Shown here one piece after another: positions 10,736-22,000 of a stretch of DNA of 64,000 bases. The stretch spans positions 2,480,001 to 2,544,000 of the forward strand of contig CAJFCV020000004.1 in NCBI GenBank assembly GCA_904066235.2, read 5' to 3'. Both the position numbers and the translations under genes were made by a program. The notes under the pieces were generated by a model that was not told where the DNA came from, searched no databases, and saw only the letters and a program-made list of their open reading frames with translations. The stretch comes from Bursaphelenchus xylophilus (Eukaryota; Nematoda; Chromadorea; Rhabditida; Aphelenchoididae). Each line of letters starts with the position of its first letter. The first letter of the stretch is position 1.

Positions 10736-11118
10736 AAAGCCTTCGCTTGTCAAACTTTTAGTGCCTTTATTATGACCTTTTATTGTCAGAGATGCTTACT
10801 ATATCGTCTATAAAGTCTATAAAGCGTCTATAAAGTTCAACCCGTCATTCTTGAATATTGAAAATGCTGTAGAGGTAACTATTTTTTTAATTCCAATCCT
10901 TTTCCCTCCCCAATTTTTGTGCTCTAATAACTTCCCGCTCTAGCTCCATAAAAACACACTTCTAAAGGAATTACTTCCATTTTTCATTTCTTATGTGTTT
11001 ATACGCGCGCCGGAAGAAGAGGGCTTGATTTCGGCGAGATACCGAAAAACAAGCGATTTTTCACAGTGTTGCGCAAAAAACTTGTCGAACGAAACGTGAA
11101 AACCTCGGTAAATCAAGT

Positions 11119-11575
11119 GGCGCTACGACTCGACAGTTCGGGTCAGCGATACTATGGATCGCTTCGGTTGGTCGTTGTATGGATGTGGGAGGCTAGGAGA
11201 AGGCTTAGTTAGTATAAATAATAAGATTGATGGAGTCCTAGAATAGCTTATGACCTAGAGGTATTTTACATGTACTCACATCCATAACATCTAGATCAAA
11301 GTTACGGAGCTTTGTTTTTTGCCGCAAATTTTGGTTTTTTATATGTTACAGTAAGTCAGAGTAAAGAAAACTAACGTTAACAATAGCAAAAATTACAAAA
11401 AATGGACATATTTCAAGCCTTCGCCAAGCTGTTGCCGAGTCTCCGCCGAGTCTTCGCCGACCATCCAATGGCTTTGTCAGGCCTCGTAGACACTTCCTAC
11501 AACCTTTTTTGGATATCCACCAGTCCTACGCCCTGTATCGATCCTCTTTGTGTTAACCCGAGCTTTTATCGACCC
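11119..11575. repeat. R4 element copy
   Basis: It starts gcgctacgactcg with gttcgggtcagcgatac, continues with ggctaggagaaggcttagtt, then a ccgccgagtcttcgccgacc block, and ends near tgttaacccgagc. It is non-coding. Other copies are listed separately. Confidence 0.7.
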
Positions 11576-11756
11576 TAAAAATCAGTCTGCGGTCAAAACG
11601 GGTCTGGAAATGCGCTGAATTTGACGTGCCTCAATCCTATGTACGCCTATAGGCCTGTAAACTTTTATTGTACGAATTCTTAGCTCTACATCAAGAAATA
11701 AATAGAAGATTTATAGCCTGCTATTTCAGATAAACCTACAATTTCCATTCTCCAAC

Positions 11757-12995
11757 ATGCTTGTGAAAACAATGGTTTCCTTAGCGGCATTGGGTAAGCC
11801 TCATTTTTTACAAGTTTTTTTTGTCGGAGTGATTACTTGGCCCAATGATTTCTTGTTGTTTCAGCGCTTCTGGCCTTTTCCGTTCCCCTGCCAAGAGAGG
11901 AAGTCCCGATCTGCCCCAGCGGATCCCAGCCAATGTTGCGGCCGGATGGAGAGCCCAGAAAATGTCTGCCCCATCAAAGTCATCTCTGTCTGAACGCCTT
12001 GGACGATGGGGTATGTTTATTTAGCGGGGTTGGAAGTTTAATAGTCAAACTTGGATGTTTTATAGTAATTTTTGTTTTTGCTATCGTAAGATAGCAATTT
12101 TTTCTTTTGCTATTGTAAGATAGCAAAAGCAATTTTTTTGCTCCAAATCCAAAGTTCAAGCAAAAAATCCTTTTTTTCGATAGCCATACTATCAGTCTGT
12201 TAGAAAAGTAATGAGGGAAATGTCGCTGCGCCGATCGTGTTGCTGAAGTGGAACGCAATTGGATTTTGCCGCGACACAATTCATTATCTCGGCGGCGATG
12301 CGATTTTCGTTGCGACAGAGTGCTCGTTATTTTCCCGACAGACTGATTCTAATCTGTTCACAAAGTTGCTTGTGGGATTTTGGCGTCAAAACACTGTGAA
12401 AAAAGAGCTCAGGATGCTTGTGTCAGCCTCAAAAATTCTATTCCACATTACTGACAGTCCTTTTGCAAAGTCGAATTACTAGTCGGGAATTGTCTTGAAA
12501 TTCCTACAGTGCCCAATCTGATACCGTGGAAAAAAACTTATCTTTTTACATCCAGGAAGTATCAAAAAATGAGGCAAAATTCCTCCCTCTCCAACTAAAA
12601 CAACTCCGTTTTGAAGAGTGCGCCCTTTCCTTCACAAAAGAGCGGGCTGCTTTTGAAATCGGAGTTTTTCACTTGGGAGGCATTTTGCCACATTTTTTGA
12701 TACTTCCCGGATGCAAAATAATTCGTTTTTTTCCATTGCATCAGGTCCGTCACTGTAGTGGCCAAGCCAATTTTTCTCGCTGACTGTTTCTTTTTAACTT
12801 TAGGCCGATCCAAATTCCGTCTGCTGCTGGCATAACAAGGTCGATTACTTCTGCTGTACGAATGTCGCTGAGGCCCATTGTCCGGCCTACTCCAATGTAA
12901 CCGTTGTGATCCACAACAGCTTCCCGCAGAACTCCTTCCCCATCAAAACGTTCCATTTCCGAAAAGGCATCGAAAATGATCTCCGATTACAATGA
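11757..12995 (+). CDS. secreted Cys-rich lustrin/EB-like protein, 124 aa, 3 exons
   Basis: Exons are 11757-11793, 11865-12010 and 12804-12995. Introns of 71 and 793 bases have gtaagc..tttcag and gtatgt..ctttag ends, and the phases close to 124 aa. Residues 1-18 (MLVKTMVSLAALALLAFS) are a signal peptide. The mature part opens with ICPSGSQPM, C, HLCLN and then SVCCWHNKVDYFCC. The C-P-x-G..C..C..CC order resembles nematode lustrin-type or EB-module Cys repeats, which are usually extracellular. The C-terminus (about 40 residues) is unlike anything I recognise. AATAAA is at 13062-13067, so its 3' end meets the anoctamin gene. The second intron contains one R3 and one R1. Confidence 0.75.
12190..12347. 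repeat. R3 MITE copy
   Basis: The inverted ends are atcagtctgttagaaaagta and ttttcccgacagactgat. It lies in intron 2 of the Cys-rich gene. Confidence 0.8.
12505..12757. repeat. R1 MITE copy
   Basis: It runs from tacagtgcccaatctg to catcaggtccgtcactgta with TA flanks, in intron 2 of the Cys-rich gene. Its left end is more worn than the right. Confidence 0.8.
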
Positions 12996-13077
12996 ACGAT
13001 TACCAGCAAAAGCCTCCCGAAATTTGGGTCTTGTATTTAATTTACATTTAATATGTGTAATAATAAATAAGGCACCA

Positions 13078-16000
13078 TTAAACGTCCTTTCGGTCTTCGG
13101 AATGAAGGCGATTCGTTGTCGGCGTGACACTTCGATGGGTCCGGTTGAGCGTAAAGTTCTTGGAGAGGCCGGGAAGAGGAGCGCGTTTGCGGACGAAGCG
13201 GCCGAACCCTCGCGAATTCTCCGGGATCTGCGGTCGGGCTTGGGGAGGGGCTGGAAATTGAATGGTCTTTAGTTTGTAAATGAAGATGTAGAGGTTCAAT
13301 TTAGAGGTCTTCATAAGGAAAGTACTTTTATGGGGCTCCTAGCTTTAGGCCATGTAAATTACAAAAAAAATGGCATCCAGGAGGTATCAAAAATGTAACA
13401 ATGCCTCCCTCTCCAACTAAAAAACTTCGTTCCAAAGGCCTCACAAAAAGAGTGGGCGCGCTGTTGAAACCAAAGTTTTTTCACTTGTTGAGGTATTTTG
13501 CTACGTTTTTTGATATTTCCCGGGAGCAAAATGATACGTTTTTTGCCTCTGGATCAGGTACGCTGTAGGAACTCAAATCAACTTATGGGTAATTTTTTAT
13601 CCCTAAAAACCAAAATTGGGCAACTAATTTTGATATATTCTTAATCAGCATAACTTTACGTCTTTTTTGAGATACGTCCCGTCTAAAAGTAAGTAGCCCC
13701 CCATAAATGTACTCTCCTTGGAAAATAAAGATCAAAAAGGCTTATTAAATATTTAAACTCTCCATTTGTAATTTCGAATTTTGAATTTATAGCCTGAAAG
13801 TCCCTGGCGAAGCTCTCAAAAAAATGGAAGACTCTGTCTAAATTTCACGATCTTTAAACGCTTCTAAAAAAACAAGGTAGACAACTTTTCTGTGAATTTT
13901 CCAAGTTTTTGATGACATTATAATCAAACAAGTTATCAACAAAAATTGAAAAATTTTGGATCAGTTCCCTCTAACTTACCATTGTCACCATTGACCGCTC
14001 GTTTCTCTGGCGGTGAGGAACTATGAAGCGTATGGTTTGGCAAAGGTAATTGTGGACCGGGCGACTGATGAACCGAGCCTCGTCGCGAGTTTAGCTTGCT
14101 TTCTCGCTGAAAATAGATACTCTTAAATTGACCAAAAAAGATGGAATTTTTTTGGAAAAGAGGGCCCACAATCTGTGGACATTCATTCATTCGGGAAGAT
14201 CTTTCTAAAAGAACAGCTTTAAACACTCACCTTGTACGCCTCCCTCCGCCAATGCTCCATTTTGGCGGTCTGCACCCGAATCCACAACGGCACATCCGGA
14301 ATGGCCATATCCAACAAAAACTTGGCCGCCAGTACCAGATGCTCCAAGATGACGACCAGCAAAACTTGGCCACCAAACGAGAGGCCGGGCAGCAGCCGCT
14401 GCACCAAGCCGCTCTGACCAATCAGCGCGCAGTTCACCACAACCCCCAGAACTCCCATAATCTCCATCGCTTTCTGCCAAGCCCCAATGTTCTTGACCTG
14501 GCGGCCGAACGGACGTTGGACTGCGTTGCAGAGTTTGAAGGCGTCAACGCGAATCTCCAACATGTTGCTGAACAGGCAGAAGACGGCGGCCAGTGGGAAG
14601 GCTGGCGAGAAGAGGAGAACGTATCCGAATTGGATGAACATTTCAAGGTAGTCGTCCAGAGGCCGCGCGTACACCGTCATCAAGCTTTGGAGCTCCGCGT
14701 CAGTGAAGACAAATTCTGGAAAATGGAAAAGATTTTTTTGAGTTTGGAGCAGACATTGCCACGGCTCCAGGCTCCGGCTCTGAGCGGCTCCACCCAAAAT
14801 CGGAGCCAGACTTCTCAGCGTTCAGAAAATTAAAAATTTCGTGATCTTGTTAAACAAATTGCATAAAAAATACTGGGAAGAATGTGTTGCGTACTTACGA
14901 ATTGGTTCAAAAACGTTGGGTGTGCCATCTCTGGCACACGTAACGTTTGTTTTAGGAAAAACATTTAAAAAAAAATTTTTTTGCAGCCTGGGAGCCGGAG
15001 CCGCAAATTTGGCCTCGGCTTCGGCTCTGAGAGCTAAGAGCCGGAGCCAAAATTTTGTCCGTGGCAGTCTCTGTTTCGGAGTGTCAATTTTTGCCCATTT
15101 TGATGAGAACGCGGAAAACGAAGAGAGCTGTCAGAGAAAGGGTTTTTTGCCCGTATCCATACAGCGTATCAGTCTGTAGAAGAAGTAATGAACACTCTGT
15201 CACATCGAAAATCGCATCGCTGCTGAGAAAATTAACTGTGTCGCGAGTCGCGGCAAAATCAAATTGCTTTTCACTTCAGCAACTCGATTGGCGCAGCGAC
15301 TTTGAGCTCATTATTTTCTCGACTGACAGATACTCGCGCCGAACTATGGGCAATTTTTTTTTCACTGGCAAAGCGCGTATAATAACTTTTTTATTATATA
15401 GTTTTTTATAAAGTCTGCATGCTGCAAATCCCAGAACTCCCCGTTTTATAAGCACTTACTGTCAGTCGGACAGAACTCCGGAAGTGGAAGTCGCGAGTTT
15501 GAAGAGGGCAAAGGAGATGTCAGCTTCTGAAATTTTACTTCTAAATCTAATCTTTCAGCCAAAAATTAGCATTAAAACCTTTTTACTTCTCTATCAGCCA
15601 AAAATCAACACTAAAACCCGTCGAAAATAAATTCTAATCTTCGGCGAAGCAGGTCAAACTGAGAAGTCCGATGATAGACCTTCGCTATCGGTTTTTTACA
15701 CTTTGTCCTGATTTCACAGAGAAGACAGAGAAAAGGCGCGCAAAAACGTACTCTCTCGCCCTAAAAGCTCCCCATTTCTTGCTCGACAAAAGGTTTTCTT
15801 GCGTCTTTTTGTGCGAATTTTTTGACGGCTCCATTCACAGGACCGTTTTAGCTTATCTCAGTTTGACGTGCGAGGCATCGGGCTCTAATTGTCAATTATT
15901 GAAGAGATGTGAACCTACACTCAACAGTTCCACATTTTTCGTCGAGAACTGACTCCTTCGCAGTCGATTCGGGCTGAATTGATTGTCCGGCAGCGTGCTC

Positions 16001-19000
16001 GGCCTTCTGATTGTCAAATTATTTGAATTCTTTTCCTCTTCCTCTTTTGGGATCTCAAATTTAACCAAATTCTCGTATTCTCCACACTTCTCCGGCGTCT
16101 TCAGCTCCGTGGAATTTTGCCTCCGAATCTTTTCTTCTTTGGCAATTTCCACGTGCCTTCGAAGTGAACGTTCGCTCAAAGTGCGGGTCATCCGATAGCT
16201 GAGACGCCAGAACTTTAGCCGCTCCATGAGAAATGGAGCCGCAACTTCGAAGACGTTCTGGGTGAATTGGCGAGCAAAGAGAAGGGTGGCCAAGGTCTGG
16301 AATTCGAAACAAGGTAAGTCATGAAGAAGACGGCTGGACTCGTTATCCCCAAAATCGATTCTGACATCAATTTATCAAAATTTTGACTGGCGCTTTGATC
16401 AAGACGATCTTTGCCGCTCTTAACAGTCAATACCAAAAGGACTTTACCGTTTGGGACATCTCCTTGAACCATGAGAGAAAAATACCAAAAAATGGCTATA
16501 TTAGCAAGTTTTGGGGAAAAACATTAATCAAATATCTGTATATGCATTACACTGAGAAAAGGCCGTTTTTGAGCCTAGAGACCTCTGGGTGCCCGTTCGA
16601 AGAATTATTCTTACTTTCCCCTCTGTAAAAACCCACATACTCCTCACTTACATCTCTCAGTCGCTTCATGTCGTTCATGAAGAAGGCAATGTAAAAGAGC
16701 GATCCAAATGCGCTCACGCATTGAAACAGCGCAATCTTTGTGATCAAAAAGGTCTCGTATTCATCATCAGTTCGGTAGTTCTCTTAAAAAATAGAAAGTG
16801 TTTTCAAATACCCATAGATTATACTATGTAAACATGCACTAGCAATACGGGCAATTTCCTCACCTAAATCGTTGAAAAACAACGCCAAATGTCGATACAG
16901 TTGATCCGCCACCATAACCATCAGCGCGTAAACTACGATAGGGACGTATATGAGCCAATAAAAGAAAAAGGAGTCGTTGAAATATCTGGAATTAACATAA
17001 TTTTGGTGATTGCAGCAAGTCTCGCACAGGGGCCTCATACGCGGTCCAATTTTCCATTTTTTTTTGTTATTTCGCGCGACCAAATAAATAGCTAACTGTG
17101 TGCTCCACCCTTGTAAACTTACGCTTCAGTAATATCCTGTAGATAGAGCAAGAAGAACATCATCAAAAACATGAACAGACAGCACAACAGTGTTATCGGA
17201 TATGTCACTCCGTACCGTATCACCGCGTGCTTCCAAGGCGGATAGTGTGGCTCGATCCGACCGCTCACCGGGTTCGGCGCCAGATCCCCTTTGAAGGCGG
17301 GCCGGGGATCGTCCATTAAAGGGTCACGCTCAACGTCATAGGTGCCCCATTGAAAGGCCAGCTCAGCTTGACGTCGTTTCCACAGCTCAATGTAGGCGGT
17401 GGACCAAACACAATTGAAGAAGGCGAAGATGACGAAACAAATGTCGGAGAAGAGCTGGAAATATTTTTGTTTTGGAACCTAGATTTTTCAAATGTAATAC
17501 ATACAATGATGGAGCCGATTCAGTGGCAGAAAACGTACCATTCTTCATCAGGGATGTATCAAAATTGTAGCAAAATGCCTCCCTTTTCAACTGAAAAAAC
17601 TCCGTTTTGAAGAGAGTGCGCCCTTTCCCTGACAAAAAGAGCGGGCGCGCTTTTGAAATCGCAGTTTTTTCACTTGAAAATGGAGGCATTTTGCTACATT
17701 TTTTATGCTTCCCGGATGCAACGTGGTACGTTTTTTGCCACTGGATCAGGTCCGCCACTTTAAAATAGGACCCTCATACAGCCAAGCCTGCCTGTAACAA
17801 CCAATTTTTTAGCTAACTTTAGGCTAACAGGGGAAGTACAGTGTGACGCTCAGATTTTGATGAAACTTGGCACAAATTTAGAATAATTTTTCTAAAATAT
17901 ATGCGAGAATCCTAGCTCGCGCTTTGTAGAAACAACCGAGATTTTTAGATCGAAAGTCGGCGAAAATTTAGAACTTTTTGCCGAATTTCGGCACGAAAAG
18001 TTTCATGCCTATTTCAGCCGTAAAGGATAATGTTTCTACAAAAAATCAAATTTTTCCGCACGAAACTGCCAAAGTTATGGCCAAAAAGCGCTTTTCTCTC
18101 TGACCGCTCTCCACTTTTAGCGTGCTCTCTCGGCGGCAAAAATCGTTCGATATCTCGGCGGCGCCCGCAAAGCGCGAGCTAAAACTTTCAGGAATTGATA
18201 TTTAGTCCATGCCCTACGTGTGTGCAAAATTTAAAGAAAATCTGAGCGTCGCACTTGGAATACCTCCCTTGTTAGCGGAACACGTTACAGATTTTAACAA
18301 TACGCCGCTTAGACTTTCAACTACATACCGTATTATGACGCTCATTCCCACTACAAATCTCGTCCAGCTCATCGCATTCAAGCTCAACCGCCCTTCCGCT
18401 AAAACTCCACTCCAACAGCCACAAAATCAACCCAAGAATTGCGGGAGCGCCGAGCGCGGCAGTCAAGTGGCCAAGCCACGCGAAATACATGGCAATCTCC
18501 GTCCCAAAGTAGTCCTTGATACTATCCAGAGGCTGAGGGTCCATGGTGAGGACCCATTTCCGTTGGAGCTCTTTGAGTTCGTCGGTGTCGTGGAGTGGGA
18601 GAACATGGTCGACGATGGCGTGTCGGCCGGAGCGGAGAAAGGTTACTGAAATTGGAGGAATGCAAATCAGCATCGAGTCAGCATCTCTTGCAATTTTCAG
18701 TTTGAAAATCTCAAATTAACCTATTTATTAGTGTGGATTGCAATGTTTCGACAAAAAAGTATTTTTTATGTAGTTTTAAAAGTGTCTGTGGTATAAACAA
18801 CGCCTATATATGGCTAGTAATACCTTCTATTGCAAGCAATAGAATTTTATAGAAACTGAGGAGTCCTGTGACCGGAATAGACCCTTCGCTATCGGTTTTT
18901 TTACACTTTGTCTTGATTTCACGGAGAAGACAGAGAACAGACTCGCAAAATGTACTCTCTCGCCCCAAAAAATCACCATTTCTTCCCCGACAAAAATATT

Positions 19001-22000
19001 TTTCATCTTTTTTGGCGAATTCTCCTTTCATCGGACTATTTTATCTTATCTCAGTTTGCGTGTGATGTCCCTAGCCATGTAAATTTGCCGTATCTACTCT
19101 TAAAACTCACTCAAAGTTCGTCCATCCGGCACAGTCAGGAACTGATCTTCCTTCATCCCAATCTGACAGCTCAATCCCCCAATCGGAGCGCGAATCATGT
19201 CCAGCATTTGCTTGGCAATCATCGTCCGTTCCATCTGGCTGAAGAAGCTCTCTTTGCTCTCCACGTTCAGGAAACATTGAGCCTCGTCAAACGCGAATTC
19301 CCTCATGCCGCCGCCATAAATCGGCTTCAATTCCTTTTTCAGATGACATAATTCGGCGCCTTTGAGAAGACTGACGTAGGTTGAGGTAATGTAAAGTGCG
19401 TAGCAGTTGGTCAATGTGTGATAGCGCACCTCGACTTTGAACTGGGGCTCAAGACGCTTTAGCTGTAATTTTTTTAAATATTTTTTTTTGAAAAAGGTGT
19501 TTATCTTTGGAGATATATAATAAATAAAACAAAATGGAAATTTATATAGAATTTAGCCCCAAAAATTACAAAAGTCTTACCACATCCACAAGCCACACAC
19601 ACTGGGCTTTGGCGAGTTCCTGCTCTCTCGATCGAAGACTGACGACCAGATCACATTTGGGAGAGATCACTGAATTCTGAGAGAGGTTGGAATACAAGGC
19701 CAGTCGTTGACCTGAAATAAGACATCATCAGGAGTCCCTTTTTATTTGACTTCATTCTTAAATTTCGTTTTTTATTCTTCCAAATATTTGTGTTAAAAGC
19801 TGGGTATTTGACAACCCAAAAAAAGGAAAGAACGTTTCTTAAAATTTTTAAAAATTTGACAAGAAAGTTCTGAACTTCAAATTGCTTCATAATGAGGATT
19901 AGAATTTGACCGAAATTTGACCGGCCTTCGATCAACATTGACTAATAGGCAGGTCAAGAGATCAGGTGTGACCTTTTACACCCCCTATTATGACCTTGTC
20001 CGGTCATGACGGAGTCGGGTCAGATCAGGATCAGTTAGAGGACTGATCCTGGTCTTTCTGTCATTACCTTCTCACAGGTGTGGCTCTATCTGTCAATGGA
20101 TACTCGCAATTCTTTAGTGAAGCGCCATGGCACCCAGGATGTCTTCTGCTTCCATTCGGTACTTCGCCCACCCAGTATCGATTCAGTTCAAGCAAAATTC
20201 AAACGAAAATCCACAATACGGTCACCAAAAAATAAAATTTTTTCGGAATTATAATATTTTGTTTCTTTGTCAATTATGAAGCTTGGCTTGGACAAAAGGC
20301 CGAGAGAAATCTTTGTTCAATTTTGTGTTGTGTTTCATAAAGACTCGGTAAAGCACTTTAGTCGTCCAAAAGATCGTTAGAACAGCCATTTGCACTAATA
20401 TGGTCAGTCAACCATTCCCCTCAAATCGTCATTCCCCGCGAATAAACCGCCTTACCTTCCACATAGATCCTAATCGCAGGCAAAGGCCGTTTCATAAATG
20501 TTTTCAGAAAAAATCACAAAATAAAAAAAAAATGTTGAAAAAATTCTGGGAAGCTTGAACGGACACAAAACCCTGACTCATTCAGCCGTTATTCATTAAA
20601 TTTTTGTCTCATGACATCAATAAAATTGTACGAAAAAGAATTGGAGAGACTTACCTTCCGCTATACCATCTTGGATTATGGAGCCAAGCCGATGCCTTAA
20701 CATGAACTGAAGCCGGCCCGCGAGATTTTGCGCTGCAATAATTGTAAATTTTTAAAAAAATCGCCAAAACTTGAACTCTAGCTAAGAAAAATCAAAAAAT
20801 TAAAAAAAAAAACCCAAAAAATCGCTCAATTTTCGAGCAAAAATTTATTTTCTCCCAAAATTCTATAAACTTTTTTCCGGCCCCAACACCTTCCAAACAA
20901 TCGAAGGCCTTGAAAATGTCGGTTTTTCGTGGTTTCGGACAAAAAGAAAGCACAAAAAAGCCCCAGGACCGGCGCGGCCGAAAAAGAGTGGTATATGAAT
21001 AAAGAGCGAGAGATTTCCCCCTCCAAATAAGGCCATTCGGACGGGGAGATGGAGGAAAGAAGGGAATTTAAATTAGCTCGGGTAAAAGTGTCCTCTATTG
21101 GGGTAAAATTGGAAGCGGACGATTCGAGAATTTGTTTTTTTTTTGTTTTACTGAATTAGTAATGGGCCGGCGGCGGATTGGATTGAGAAATTCAGGAAAT
21201 AAAAAGCTGAAATCTCATTAAAACTTGATGTAAATATTGTAGTAAAAAAATCGTAGAAAAAACAGAGATTTTTTCCCCTAAAGTTGGTGGAAAATTGATG
21301 ACTTTTTTTGGTGAGTTAGGCATAACTAACAGGGGAAGTACTCCAAGTGCGACGCCCAGATTTTCTTTAAATTTTGCACACACGTCGGGTATGGACTAGA
21401 TATCAATTCCTGAAAGGTTTAGCTCGCGCTTTGCGGGCGTCGCCGAGATATCGGACGATTTTTGCCGCCGAGACAGCACGCTAAACGTGGAGAGCGGTCA
21501 GAGAGAAAAGCGCTTTTTGGCCATAACTTTGGCAGTTTCGTGCGGAAAATTTTGATTTTTTGTAGAAACATTATCCTTTACGGTAGAAATAGGCATGAAA
21601 CTTTTCGTGCCGAAATTCGGCAAAAAGTCCAAAATTTTGGCCGACTTTTGATCTAAAAATCTCGGTTGTTTCTGCAAAGCTAGGATTCTCGCATATATCT
21701 TAGAAAAAATTATTCTAAATTTGTGCCACGTTTCATCAAAATCTGAGCGTCGCAATTGGAGTTCTTCCCTTGTAAATTACTGCCGTATTTCCGGCGGCGA
21801 GACCGGCGTTATCACAAAAAAATATAGTTTTTCGCAAAAGACTGGAATACTAGCTGAAGCCTTTTTTCTCTCTACCCGTTCTCCGCATTTCACATACTCT
21901 TACGCTTAATTTACCTGTCATCTTCGGAATGGCCGAGGAAAAGCATTAGAAAAATAGAAACAGTCAACCCTCCGTACAATAAATAGTAAGCGATCGAAGG

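Noticed and set aside
14141..14833. 230-codon plus-strand frame
   Set aside because: It lies antisense to the large anoctamin exon (14715-14231), whose protein is clearly TMEM16. The plus frame is a shadow.
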